DNA of 13,841 nucleotides from Nostoc sp. GT001 (GTDB lineage: Bacteria; Cyanobacteriota; Cyanobacteriia; Cyanobacteriales; Nostocaceae). This document shows positions 8,101-13,841 of the stretch, one piece after another. The position numbers were made by a program, and so were the translations under genes. Under the pieces are notes generated by a model, which worked only from the letters and a program-made list of their open reading frames with translations, made no database searches and was not told where the DNA came from. The DNA lies in contig NZ_JAUDRJ010000002.1 of assembly GCF_030382115.1 (NCBI RefSeq), positions 4,118 through 17,958 of the forward strand, read 5' to 3'. The first letter of the stretch is position 1. The number at the start of each line of letters is the position of its first letter.

Positions 8101-11100
8101 GTTTTTTTTGATACTTGTACTTCAACTGAGTTTTGATAAATTTGTGAAATTCCTGCAACTGTGGCATTAATACCTGATTGAATGTTAGTTATATTCTTTT
8201 CTGGTACAGCTTTTGCAGGAATAATTAGTACTGGAGAATCTTCTTGATTAAGCTCTCTGGGACGGTTAGGTAGTGCTTGTAGAGCTTTTTTGTACTCACT
8301 ATTTTCTGGAATTTGGTTTAATTCTAAACGACTACCTTCAGTCGCAATTTTTTGATTTAACTCTGCACTAAGCTGTTCATAGTGGTAAAATCCCTCAACT
8401 TCACCGATATTAATCGGTTCTCCAAGTAAACTATTTAATTCTTCGTTTATTTTTTCACTAATCTCATTTTTATTAAAAATAAATGTAGCTGTGTTACTCT
8501 CAATAAAATAATGATTTTCAGTAGATTTTGATTCTAGCCAAGTAGTTACAGCGATCGCGTCTTGTGCGGGAACAACTAATCCGAGAGCTTCTTTAGTTTC
8601 TATCTGCGATCCATCTGGAGAACTATATTGTTGGTTTGGGTTATAAAAATATACAGTTTGTTCTGGAATAATTGGAGTGGGTTGTGATGATGTATTTGCA
8701 CTCTTGATATTACCACCAGCCCGGTCAATAAATGTTTGTTTTAATTCGCCACTCATGGTACTTTCATCGAGTACGAATACACTCATACCTTTTTTGGCTT
8801 CTAACCGAGCTTGTGATCCGGTAAGCTGTTCGTATGATACTCCTACTTTTTCTAGATACTTTTTAGTTTTGTCGGCTATATTTTCGTCAACTGCTAATCC
8901 TAAAAGCCCTACTAATTTTTGTTCTTTATCTTGGAATATGATTGTAGGACGTTCATTAATTTTACCGAGTATTTGGTTACGTTTTTCTTGCTGTTCGTTT
9001 CTGACAGACTTCTCATTACTGATAAGCTGACTGCGCTTAACCCATTTGTCGGGATACTCTACTGTTTCTGGATTAATAGTTATTTTACAGGTACTTTCAT
9101 TACTGGTAATCTGTACAGGGATAGTAGTTCGTTGTTGGTTTAAGCGAATAATACCCGTATCAATTAGTTTTTGTACAGTGCTACTTTCTTTCCTTTGCCA
9201 CTGTCTTTGTACATTCTCTCTATTTAACTCGGTTTCAAGGCGTTCACTATGCTGACCAATAATACCGAGTGATTGATCGCCAATTTTAGCAATATAAACG
9301 TGCTTTTTATCAAATGCCCGAACTAAAGTTTCTTTAAATGCTTGGTTGCTAATCTCCTGTTTTTTGTACTTTGGATTAGTAATATTAATTCGTAAAAAGT
9401 TTCCCTTAGATGTCTCTGCTATTGCATAGGCATTTTGTCCGGTGATGATGGTTTGAATTTTAAGCTGTAACTGTTGCCCATTACCGGGTTTTTCTGCTAG
9501 CCAACCTTCAGCAATACCCTCTTTAATTGATTCCTTATCAATGTTGCCTAATTTCTCAGGTTTATTACCATTTTGAAGATAAATGCTATAGTCTTCCCGA
9601 ATAAGGTCAACCTTTTCGATTGTTAACATTACAGGCTCATTATTGAACCTTTGGGAATTTCCAAACTTATTAACTTCACCTACTTTAAAGGTAAGTTCTG
9701 GAAGTCCGGGTACTTTGGTTGTAATAGAGGTGGTATATACTTCACCTTTTTCAACGCTGGCAATAGCAACACTACCAATTGGTAGTCTGGCGTTACTTTG
9801 TTCTATATTTCCAAATGTTTCGTAATTACCTTCCTGGTTCTGGAGTTCAATGACACTTTTTCCATCTTCAGCTAGATTAAATCGAATATTTTGAGGTTTA
9901 TTTTCATGAAATAATTCACTACTCCTGTCGAAGCCAGTGATACTAAACTCGTTAAATCTGAGTGTGTCTAACTGACTGATAATCTCTTCAGAAAAGGCAG
10001 CAAAGGCGAAATTAGAAACTTTCTTTTGGTAATCGCTACTTTTATCACTACTACTCTCACGAGTAGTTGATACTGCCCAGGTAGCAGCTGCCATTGCTAG
10101 CTTTTGTCCTTCTGGAATTGAATTGTAAAATTCTTCTGCTATCTGGTAGGCTTTTTGGTAAAGAAGTTTAATTTGACCTTCGCTTAGTTCAGCTTGGAAG
10201 GCTATTCTGTTAGACGTTACTTCCTGTCCAAGTCCAATTCCTATCTCTTCGGCTTTATTTTCTTGCTCCTTAGCAAGTGTTCCTAATGCCCTAAACTTGG
10301 GTTTGTTGTTCTCAGTTTCATCGTTAATTTGGGCATAAACTAGATATTTATGTGGGCGGTTACTGTTGCGCTTGTCTTCAGATATTTCTGATAGCTTGAT
10401 TGTAATTTTATTAGCTTTCCAGATAAATTCGTTGTCATACTGTAAAAGGTTAGTTACACTTACTTGATTGCCGTTAGCAAGGGTAATATTTGCAGACGGC
10501 CCTTTTTCAGTTTCTCTTTGTCTAGATAGCTGACTCGCTTGGTTAAAGGATTTGTCGAATTCTTTTTTGACAAGAGTAGCTATTAATCGCTGTTCGTTAG
10601 AAAACTCGACACCTTTAAATAAAGCTTGAAATTGGGCGATTTCACGCGATTCGAGACGAGCTTTTTCAAAATACTGGTTGGTTTGAGCAATTAGTAATTC
10701 AACAGGCGAGTATCCCGTGGGTTGAATTGTATTGTCAATATAAACGTCTTTCTTCTTATCCTTAATATAGTTAACCTCCCGGTGGAGAATCCGATTGTTG
10801 TTGCGGATAATTTCCATTTCGGGTTTTTTGGCACTTTTGAAGAGGTCAACTGCAATTTGGTTTTGAAATGCTGCCTCGGCAATCATTTCGCGGTATATCT
10901 TGATGTTAGTATTCATTGCCACCAGTGCATTGACCTGGTTTAGGGATTCTTGCTGAACAGTTTTGATAAACTCTTCCATGTAACCGCGATACTTGGTCGG
11001 AATCTCCTTCCCTTCAATACCCTTGGATTTTGCCCAGGCTTCTGTTTTAAATAAATCTTCGTAGTGTTTGGCTACCTGCTGTACGTACTCAATTTGGTCT

Positions 11101-13019
11101 TTTTCACTACCAAAGTTTTTCAGGATAGTAATTTCTGACTCTAACGCCTCAATTGAGGTCAGGTGATTGTTGATAACACCGACACTAATGCCATCGCTCA
11201 TGTGGATGGCGATTTCTTCAAATTCCGGCTGACTGCCATCTTCCTGGTAAAAAGATTGTTTTTTGAGTTTAACAGTTGGATCGTAAGCGTTTTCAGGCAG
11301 GTTGCGCTCCCTTGCCTCGGCAGTGAGGTTTGGATACCTGCTTGCCCGCTCAAAGCCAATACAATCACCATCGTAGTCGCGTGCTTGACGCTCTTGTTCG
11401 GACTCTTGAGGAAGAATTTCTAGCTCGTAACCAGCCGATTGTAGTTCTGAAATATACTGATTAAATTTGTTGGTAAACTCGATTTTGTCTTTAGTTTCGA
11501 GCTTGCCGATGTTTTTATATAAGTAATTTTCAATACCTTCTAATTGAATATTTTTACTTTGGGCTTCGGGTAGGGCAGATTTAATTTGCTCGTTTAGACG
11601 GTTATAAATGCGATCGCTTGTTTCGTCTGAGACAGCGATCGCACCCGCGAGAGGTTGACCATCAGGCCCAAGGATGTCTTCTACAATTTTGTTAGTTGAG
11701 ACGCACAGACCATTTGAGTTGAGGAAAGGGGAGCGGAAGTTGAGAACTTCTTCCCCATCTTGATAATGCGGGATGGAGATTTCCCCATTTTGTAGGTCTT
11801 TAGAGGGAATCACCATTGCCCGCTCAAATGTGAGCGTCTTGCCGATGGCGATTTCTTTCCACTCGTTTTGAACGAACCGGGCCAGTTCGCGCTGTACTTT
11901 CTCAGTTTCGAGAAGTTGACCTTCTCCTTGCAGATCAGCTTTGATGAGTTTGTAAATAAATGAATCAGTAGCAATGCGATCGCCTACGGCGGGCGCTCCT
12001 GCGCCATCGCGCAAAAGTTCTAAATCTTCTGCTACTGTTGGATCTTCTGCTGCTTGTTCTTCTAGTGTGGTTGCTTGTTCTTCAAGAAAAGCTTTCCGCT
12101 TCTCGTACTTTTCGCAGTAAAGTTGTGCAAGTTGCCGGGGGTCGTCCTGTACAACATTCAGCTTTTTGGCTTCAAGTTCTAGCTGTTCGGTAAAGTCTTT
12201 CAGCCCGTTAGGGAATGAAGCGAGTAACTGCGAGATAGCTGTTTTACCGAGTTCAGATTGTGATTTTTCACCTAGCCAGATATTTTGCCTGTACAGTCCA
12301 GGTTGAATTTGGGGCTTGCTTGGCCCATTAGGGTTGTCTTTATCAGTTCCCTTGAATGCAGATAAGGGAAGAATTAAGTCAATTCTAGTTGAGTTCTTGG
12401 GATCTGAATAATTGAGAATTTGGTCAAGGTTTGCAGGGCGTAGTGTACCTTTGCCAAAGCGGTATTTATTATCATCTCCGTCTTGGTCAGTCCAACCGAA
12501 GCGGTGTTGAATTACTCGATATTTATCACCTTTTTGATGCTTAGTTAATTCGTAATATAGGTCTGTGGATATTTGCCCGTAACAGTCTCCTGTTAGCTGA
12601 TATGCTTGGTCATTACTAATAACGCCGCCATTCTCACCATTATTATCATCGACAATTAGAATATTTAACTCTTTCTTGACAGCATTTTGACATGAACCAA
12701 GAAAGATAGACCCGTAAGCACCTCTATCTTTGTTATCAGGGCATAATTGTCTAATTGTATCTAGACATTCTTCTGGCCCATATAACAACCGAGTTTTTGA
12801 TGATAATAATAATTTATGACCTTCAGGATGATTAATTAATTGTTCCACAGTAGACTTTTCGTCTATATGCCCAAACGAAAAGTTTACCCCAGGAAAGAAA
12901 TGTTCTAGTAAGGTATTATTAAGTTCTTCCTTTAACAGCGAATCTGGATTATTTGTATTACCATCTGTATGAATCCATTGATTTAATCTAGTGTCAAAAT
13001 GTTTAGCTTGAATTGTCAT
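5145..13019 (-). CDS. Giant multidomain protein: QDE-1/YonO-like RNA polymerase plus AlkB-like, NADAR and SLOG domains
   Basis: A 2,624-residue polyvalent protein. Domains in order: an N-terminal region (1-120, unrecognised); a single-chain two-barrel RNA polymerase core (about 120-830) with catalytic DYDGD at 548-552; a long beta-rich middle (about 840-1650) with no recognised enzyme, repeating a loose strand-then-LG motif; an AlkB-like 2OG-Fe(II) dioxygenase (about 1665-1835; H1754, D1756, H1814, R1823); a possible ASCH/PUA-like domain (about 1934-2051); a NADAR domain (about 2115-2245); a SLOG-type Rossmann domain (about 2330-2408); and a helical C-terminus. In known families these act on RNA synthesis, alkylated bases, ADP-ribosylated guanosine and nucleotide ligands. 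No signal peptide or membrane helix is seen, so it is cytoplasmic or delivered with DNA. The ATG at 13019 has no SD. The frame stays open for 7.9 kb and carries two in-frame palindromic repeats. Domain calls are motif-based; the combined role is inference. Confidence 0.9.
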   Translation of the reverse strand: MTIQAKHFDTRLNQWIHTDGNTNNPDSLLKEELNNTLLEHFFPGVNFSFGHIDEKSTVEQLINHPEGHKLLLSSKTRLLYGPEECLDTIRQLCPDNKDRGAYGSIFLGSCQNAVKKELNILIVDDNNGENGGVISNDQAYQLTGDCYGQISTDLYYELTKHQKGDKYRVIQHRFGWTDQDGDDNKYRFGKGTLRPANLDQILNYSDPKNSTRIDLILPLSAFKGTDKDNPNGPSKPQIQPGLYRQNIWLGEKSQSELGKTAISQLLASFPNGLKDFTEQLELEAKKLNVVQDDPRQLAQLYCEKYEKRKAFLEEQATTLEEQAAEDPTVAEDLELLRDGAGAPAVGDRIATDSFIYKLIKADLQGEGQLLETEKVQRELARFVQNEWKEIAIGKTLTFERAMVIPSKDLQNGEISIPHYQDGEEVLNFRSPFLNSNGLCVSTNKIVEDILGPDGQPLAGAIAVSDETSDRIYNRLNEQIKSALPEAQSKNIQLEGIENYLYKNIGKLETKDKIEFTNKFNQYISELQSAGYELEILPQESEQERQARDYDGDCIGFERASRYPNLTAEARERNLPENAYDPTVKLKKQSFYQEDGSQPEFEEIAIHMSDGISVGVINNHLTSIEALESEITILKNFGSEKDQIEYVQQVAKHYEDLFKTEAWAKSKGIEGKEIPTKYRGYMEEFIKTVQQESLNQVNALVAMNTNIKIYREMIAEAAFQNQIAVDLFKSAKKPEMEIIRNNNRILHREVNYIKDKKKDVYIDNTIQPTGYSPVELLIAQTNQYFEKARLESREIAQFQALFKGVEFSNEQRLIATLVKKEFDKSFNQASQLSRQRETEKGPSANITLANGNQVSVTNLLQYDNEFIWKANKITIKLSEISEDKRNSNRPHKYLVYAQINDETENNKPKFRALGTLAKEQENKAEEIGIGLGQEVTSNRIAFQAELSEGQIKLLYQKAYQIAEEFYNSIPEGQKLAMAAATWAVSTTRESSSDKSSDYQKKVSNFAFAAFSEEIISQLDTLRFNEFSITGFDRSSELFHENKPQNIRFNLAEDGKSVIELQNQEGNYETFGNIEQSNARLPIGSVAIASVEKGEVYTTSITTKVPGLPELTFKVGEVNKFGNSQRFNNEPVMLTIEKVDLIREDYSIYLQNGNKPEKLGNIDKESIKEGIAEGWLAEKPGNGQQLQLKIQTIITGQNAYAIAETSKGNFLRINITNPKYKKQEISNQAFKETLVRAFDKKHVYIAKIGDQSLGIIGQHSERLETELNRENVQRQWQRKESSTVQKLIDTGIIRLNQQRTTIPVQITSNESTCKITINPETVEYPDKWVKRSQLISNEKSVRNEQQEKRNQILGKINERPTIIFQDKEQKLVGLLGLAVDENIADKTKKYLEKVGVSYEQLTGSQARLEAKKGMSVFVLDESTMSGELKQTFIDRAGGNIKSANTSSQPTPIIPEQTVYFYNPNQQYSSPDGSQIETKEALGLVVPAQDAIAVTTWLESKSTENHYFIESNTATFIFNKNEISEKINEELNSLLGEPINIGEVEGFYHYEQLSAELNQKIATEGSRLELNQIPENSEYKKALQALPNRPRELNQEDSPVLIIPAKAVPEKNITNIQSGINATVAGISQIYQNSVEVQVSKKTKIETKNQAILLPNSRQADQTKAVEILGKISEEKVEQLRSHLETHLKPILENDKSNYALLRQVAWVGAKWDLKDKDFKPGIQDDKLMELVKQVYPDADIVLVTYSENPGTGINYHRDDSYATTEARSINIGNSDWGYRAAKERMAWTREENQDAQYQEFKLESGTVTRFNCKNEHAALNTEAGRWSINIWSIKNDLGRENSVRQKFENFLASNQPPRAIVQSNSDLTIKTNEWTPGGEIKVERSYTSLREATRNIPSHPLNQPTVEEIIAIGNSTAARAANPEIPDNPTISGKPVPMVYSLHLHGEPSKVPADTTIDAMRGHGRIHTTRGVDYHKTYGVKEGDIAIAQGKNGEQVAFRVGKQYKITPEMIQDPSYQQAWAKWEKHSPKELTQTQASKSQLYGLFMEPLGDYVNGKVVPFPAIQKQPATPVNISPDSKDGLGVALSLATALAKEQGKLQNDYQVSVNNNPEAPAGQYGVENHVQKPEGVAYASAEHAFNHQKQLHPSADEYKLMVEVLQAKLEQHPRLTEAIAKRGGTEWLENCTAVATTGGTPTDSWLKSGNPPTRLSSTTHCLTNITNAQDKRWEGKGKESAFIQALSEAYINVVEKSQQTTVQTQQEKSEQTDRPLTNPLSQLEPINAAVAEHMKKDIAMAQIATQFIGKSAAPPETPSSTRNYEQAWGERANTGNYSKDDIIMVSGLSPWRGVTSEQIAQTFENHYKRLLNKAIEAKSSFIVGNAQGTDQLVENYLQEKGYKVEQTSQGYAVFNPIENIKININTISSNTQVSHNPFITNDKSILSPQQSQQPNIDQALASPSQPRIQQFGAMDSIIERMKANTVQNLQDWYVAAEKLGKSETYLNRIQEVTDLYIKENISLENAFKAMEQDIKELEKINEMTSLSQSLVKIIGQEDINGIMSVQTEKYQIATKVQDKIYLVKDKNDNILLYVKEGRTQVSNISDETLQDFQLMNSRIDNALKNVKKDLVER
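5148..5154 (-). promoter_or_regulatory. Ribosome binding site of the downstream partner gene
   Basis: GGAGAGG on the minus strand lies in the last three codons of the giant gene, ten bases before the ATG at 5137. It fixes that start and indicates translational coupling. Confidence 0.65.
5796..6032 (-). other. SLOG/DprA-type Rossmann domain
   Basis: Residues ~2330-2408 of the giant protein. IIMVSGLSPWRGV is the first strand and loop, and SFIVGNAQGTDQLVENYL (2371-2388) is the glycine-rich GxAxGTD loop typical of the SLOG superfamily (YspA/DUF2493-like, DprA, LOG). KGYKVE then gives the next strand. These domains bind nucleotides or nucleotide-derived signals and are common in bacterial conflict systems. 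Confidence 0.75.
6285..6677 (-). other. NADAR (YbiA-like) domain with internal insertion
   Basis: Residues ~2115-2245 of the giant protein. YASAEHAFNHQK (2129-2140) is the NADAR signature with the key glutamate E2133; IAKRGGTEWLE and RWEGKGKESAFIQALSEAY supply the second half. NADAR domains act on N-glycosidic substrates such as ADP-ribose derivatives, and some remove ADP-ribose from guanine bases in DarT-type systems. Residues ~2182-2216, between the WLE and RWEGKG segments, look like a translated GC-rich repeat rather than part of the fold. The key motifs are intact on both sides, so activity may survive. Confidence 0.75.
6381..6470. repeat. GC-rich palindromic repeat inside the NADAR coding region
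   Basis: About 90 bases, clearly more GC-rich than the flanks, made of short inverted pairs: GGACAGT (6399-6405) with ACTGTCC (6435-6441), GGG-TTT-CCC, GGGG-TT-CCCC and GTTG-TAG-CAAC. Strings such as GGGCGGGTTTCCCGACTTGAG resemble interspersed repeats I recall from Nostoc-type genomes; this is from memory and was not searched. Translated leftward it gives a Thr/Gly/Ser/Pro-rich stretch lying between two conserved NADAR segments. Confidence 0.6.
6867..7220 (-). other. Possible ASCH/PUA-like beta domain
   Basis: Residues ~1934-2051 of the giant protein. A MRGHGRIHTTRGVDYHKTY segment (1958-1976) is followed by GVKEGDIAIAQGKNGEQVAF, where a KxGD turn leads into a strand pair as in ASCH and PUA-like folds that bind modified bases or RNA. 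The segment ends WGLFMEP-like as YGLFMEPLGDY. The assignment rests on pattern only and could be wrong. Confidence 0.35.
7515..8027 (-). other. AlkB-like 2OG-Fe(II) dioxygenase domain
   Basis: Residues ~1665-1835 of the giant protein. GTGINYHRDDS (1748-1758) gives the iron ligands H1754 and D1756; CKNEHAAL gives the distal H1814; AGRWSINIW gives R1823, where AlkB has its 2OG-binding arginine. An ARSINIG strand sits between, like the ISLG strand of AlkB. AlkB enzymes remove methyl and other alkyl groups from bases in DNA or RNA. In AlkB a second arginine follows six residues after the first; here that position is W1829, so substrate or mechanism may differ. Confidence 0.8.
11610..11642. repeat. 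Paired HIP1 octamers
   Basis: Two GCGATCGC sites (11610-11617 and 11635-11642) lie 17 bases apart within the segment separating the RxP and DYDGD motifs of the polymerase domain. HIP1 is the hallmark highly iterated palindrome of many cyanobacterial genomes. Confidence 0.7.
11976..12010. repeat. Short palindromic HIP1-containing repeat inside the polymerase coding region
   Basis: The unit begins with the HIP1 octamer GCGATCGC and ends ATCGC. It contains outer arms GCGAT and ATCGC and an inner hairpin GGCGC-TCCT-GCGCC. Strings like CGCCTACGGCGGGCGCTCCTG are a familiar repeat type in heterocystous cyanobacteria (recalled, not searched). It is translated in frame as DGAGAPAVGDRIA (about residues 338-350), in a low-complexity linker after an acidic, Gln/Glu-rich helix. 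Confidence 0.6.
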
Positions 13020-13239
13020 ATATTAACAATTAAACTTATAAAATTAAATATAAATTTTTACTTTTTGGCACTAAAATACCCTTAAAGCTTGATTTTACTT
13101 TCTCTATCTTGGTAATTTATTAAACAATTTTCTAATTTCCACTTGCAAAATAAATATAGTTTTTTATACACCAAAATATAGCTATTACTTAGAAGATAGC
13201 TTTTAAAGATATAATTCAGCGTGATCTCAAAATTTAAGT
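13020..13239. other. Upstream region of the giant gene
   Basis: A very AT-rich spacer upstream of the giant gene. No SD precedes its ATG and I cannot pick a convincing promoter. A 6-base inverted repeat, AGCTAT and ATAGCT, lies near 13180-13201. Confidence 0.35.
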
Positions 13240-13338
13240 ATGAAAAAAATATACAAACTTCTCAATTATTTCTTGCTTAATGCTAAATCAGTAGTAACAT
13301 TCTTAATGTTTGCCATTGTGCTGATGTTTGTAGTTTGA
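13240..13338 (+). CDS. Tiny hydrophobic ORF, possible small membrane peptide
   Basis: A 32-residue ORF: Met-Lys-Lys start, a short basic/aromatic segment (KKIYKLLNYFLLNAK), then a single membrane helix (SVVTFLMFAIVLMFVV) that reaches the C-terminus. The layout resembles small membrane toxins of type I systems or regulatory micropeptides. There is no convincing SD, and the AT-rich setting makes chance possible. It diverges from the giant gene, whose start is 220 bases to the left. Confidence 0.3.
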   Translation: MKKIYKLLNYFLLNAKSVVTFLMFAIVLMFVV

Positions 13339-13434
13339 GAGAGAAAGCTAAATTAGCATGGCAGCAACTTGATAATTTTATGCCTCCCTAATTTTTTACT
13401 CTCCTGTAGTTTTTCAATTTTGAGTGTGTTTTTG

Positions 13435-13470
13435 GTTCTAGCTATTATTTTTATTTAAAATAACTAGAAC
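13435..13470. repeat. 12-base inverted repeat
   Basis: GTTCTAGCTATT (13435-13446) and AATAACTAGAAC (13459-13470) pair at 11 of 12 positions around a 12-base AT-rich loop. No T-run follows on either strand, so a standard intrinsic terminator is not supported; it could be an operator or RNA hairpin. Confidence 0.55.
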
Positions 13471-13503
13471 AAAGTGGATTACTCTCTGTGACTGAATTGG
13501 GCA

Positions 13504-13534
13504 TCACTGTAGTTGGGTCGCAGTAGTACAGTGA
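13504..13534. repeat. 8-base inverted repeat
   Basis: TCACTGTA (13504-13511) and TACAGTGA (13527-13534) match perfectly around a 15-base spacer. The spacing suits a dimeric regulator site or a small hairpin. Confidence 0.45.
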
Positions 13535-13650
13535 CACCTATATGGAGATCAAACTCATAAAGGAGAATTTAATTTTGTTTATATATAAGACTCCTATTTG
13601 ATTTTTGAACAATCGAGCTGCCTAGAAGCTTGACATACAAAGCTTGACTT

Positions 13651-13664
13651 CTCAGTATACTGAG
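13651..13664. repeat. Perfect 14-base palindrome
   Basis: CTCAGTATACTGAG is a perfect palindrome just downstream of the stop of the leftward gene at the right edge, with CTTG and CAAG pairs outside it. It could be an operator or a weak terminator hairpin, but it has no U-tract. Confidence 0.5.
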
Positions 13665-13670
13665 CAAGAT

Positions 13671-13841
13671 TCAAGTAGGATTCCTATATAAAATAGATAA
13701 TTTTGTATAGTGTTGTAGACGTTCTGCGTAATATTTAGCTTTAAGTTGGTTCTCTAACTCTTCCAATTTAGATGATTTTATAGGTTCTAAACCTAAATAA
13801 TTATGATACGCCTCATTAGCTTCATTAAGAACACTATGAGA
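13671..13841 (-). CDS. C-terminal end of a leftward gene (partial)
   Basis: Read leftward from the window edge, 56 codons are open and end in TGA at 13671-13673. The peptide is charged and helical (EANEAYHNYLGLEP, then SSKLEELENQLKAKYYAERL, then LSILYRNPT), as expected for the end of a real protein, probably with a coiled-coil stretch. The start lies outside the window. I do not recognise the family. It points the same way as the giant gene, but about 650 bases separate them. Confidence 0.5.
   Translation of the reverse strand, partial: SHSVLNEANEAYHNYLGLEPIKSSKLEELENQLKAKYYAERLQHYTKLSILYRNPT

Larger units (their letters stand above)
10530..12662 (-). other. Single-chain double-psi-beta-barrel RNA polymerase core (domain)
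   Basis: Residues ~120-830 of the giant protein. Landmarks follow the order of the QDE-1/eukaryotic RdRP family: GDCYGQIS (144-151, like DGxGxIS); HRFGW followed by GKGTL (189-193, like QxRxxGxKG); EVLNFRSPFLNSNGL (424-438, like VxRxPxLxPGD); RDYDGD (547-552, the DbDGD metal-binding motif with D548, D550, D552); SVGVINNHL (612-620, like LGxIxNxHL); and QIAVDLFKS (721-729, like SxAVDFxKTG). Each match is loose, but the set and order are specific. About 110 residues separate the RxP and DbDGD motifs, suggesting an insert there. Phage YonO-type enzymes use DNA templates and QDE-1 uses RNA or DNA, so template choice cannot be read from the sequence. Confidence 0.8.
13339..13670. other. Non-coding stretch rich in inverted repeats
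   Basis: No gene is supported in these ~330 bases. It holds three inverted repeats listed separately, a direct repeat AGCTTGAC at 13627-13634 and 13641-13648, and an SD-like AAAGGAG near 13559-13565 that leads to no real ORF. Confidence 0.4.

Noticed and set aside
10530..12662. Fragment of host RNA polymerase beta-prime subunit (NADFDGD motif)
   Set aside because: The flanking motifs follow the QDE-1/RdRP order (SVGVINNHL, IAVDLFKS) and the beta-prime NADFDGDQM context is absent.
5145..13019. Several adjacent genes rather than one giant gene
   Set aside because: The frame is uninterrupted for 2,624 codons, and recognisable domains at both ends are in the same frame. Palindromic repeats within it keep the frame.
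13651..13664. Intrinsic terminator for the right-edge gene
   Set aside because: The palindrome is in the right place but has no T-run on the minus strand, so it is listed only as a palindrome.

Overview
The window looks like accessory DNA, most likely a plasmid or other conjugative element, from a filamentous heterocyst-type cyanobacterium (Nostoc/Anabaena-like). This is inferred from at least eight copies of the HIP1 octamer GCGATCGC (at 2714, 6508, 7063, 7982, 8551, 11610, 11635 and 11976), AT-rich spacers, and GC-rich palindromic repeats of a style I associate with Nostoc. There are no rRNA, tRNA or housekeeping genes, and I see no CRISPR array or IS element.

Layout. Positions 1-649 are AT-rich and hold a possible broken leftward reading frame at the edge (1-105). 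A rightward cluster follows: a ParA-type ATPase (650-1567), a degenerate paralogue of it (1591-2397) and a one-TM protein (2453-3073). Four bases later the end of a leftward NarL/FixJ-type response regulator is met (3078-3866); its receiver has lost the phospho-acceptor aspartate. A small three-helix membrane protein runs rightward (4125-4370), and its stop codon overlaps the stop of the leftward gene 4367-5137. That gene is the second of a leftward pair, translationally coupled to a giant gene (5145-13019) that fills 57% of the window. The right flank (13020-13670) has inverted repeats and one tiny hydrophobic ORF. The window ends in the 3' end of another leftward gene (13671-13841).

The centrepiece is the 2,624-residue protein. 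Its first third carries, in the right order, the landmarks of the single-chain, two-double-psi-beta-barrel RNA polymerases (Neurospora QDE-1 and eukaryotic RNA-silencing RdRPs, YonO of phage SPbeta, crAss-like phage polymerases), including an intact catalytic DYDGD at residues 548-552. The C-terminal third carries an AlkB-like 2OG-Fe(II) dioxygenase, a possible ASCH/PUA-like beta domain, a NADAR (YbiA-like) domain and a SLOG-type Rossmann domain. This matches the 'polyvalent protein' style described for phages and conjugative elements, in which one very long protein joins nucleic-acid-processing and counter-defence activities. Two GC-rich palindromic repeats appear to have been inserted in frame, one in a linker of the polymerase region and one inside the NADAR domain.

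Working model (inference): the giant protein and its coupled partner act on incoming or replicating element DNA, making RNA from it and removing base lesions or modifications such as alkylation or ADP-ribosylation. The ParA-type pair and the one-TM protein serve maintenance or transfer. The atypical regulator controls part of the locus by something other than phosphorylation.
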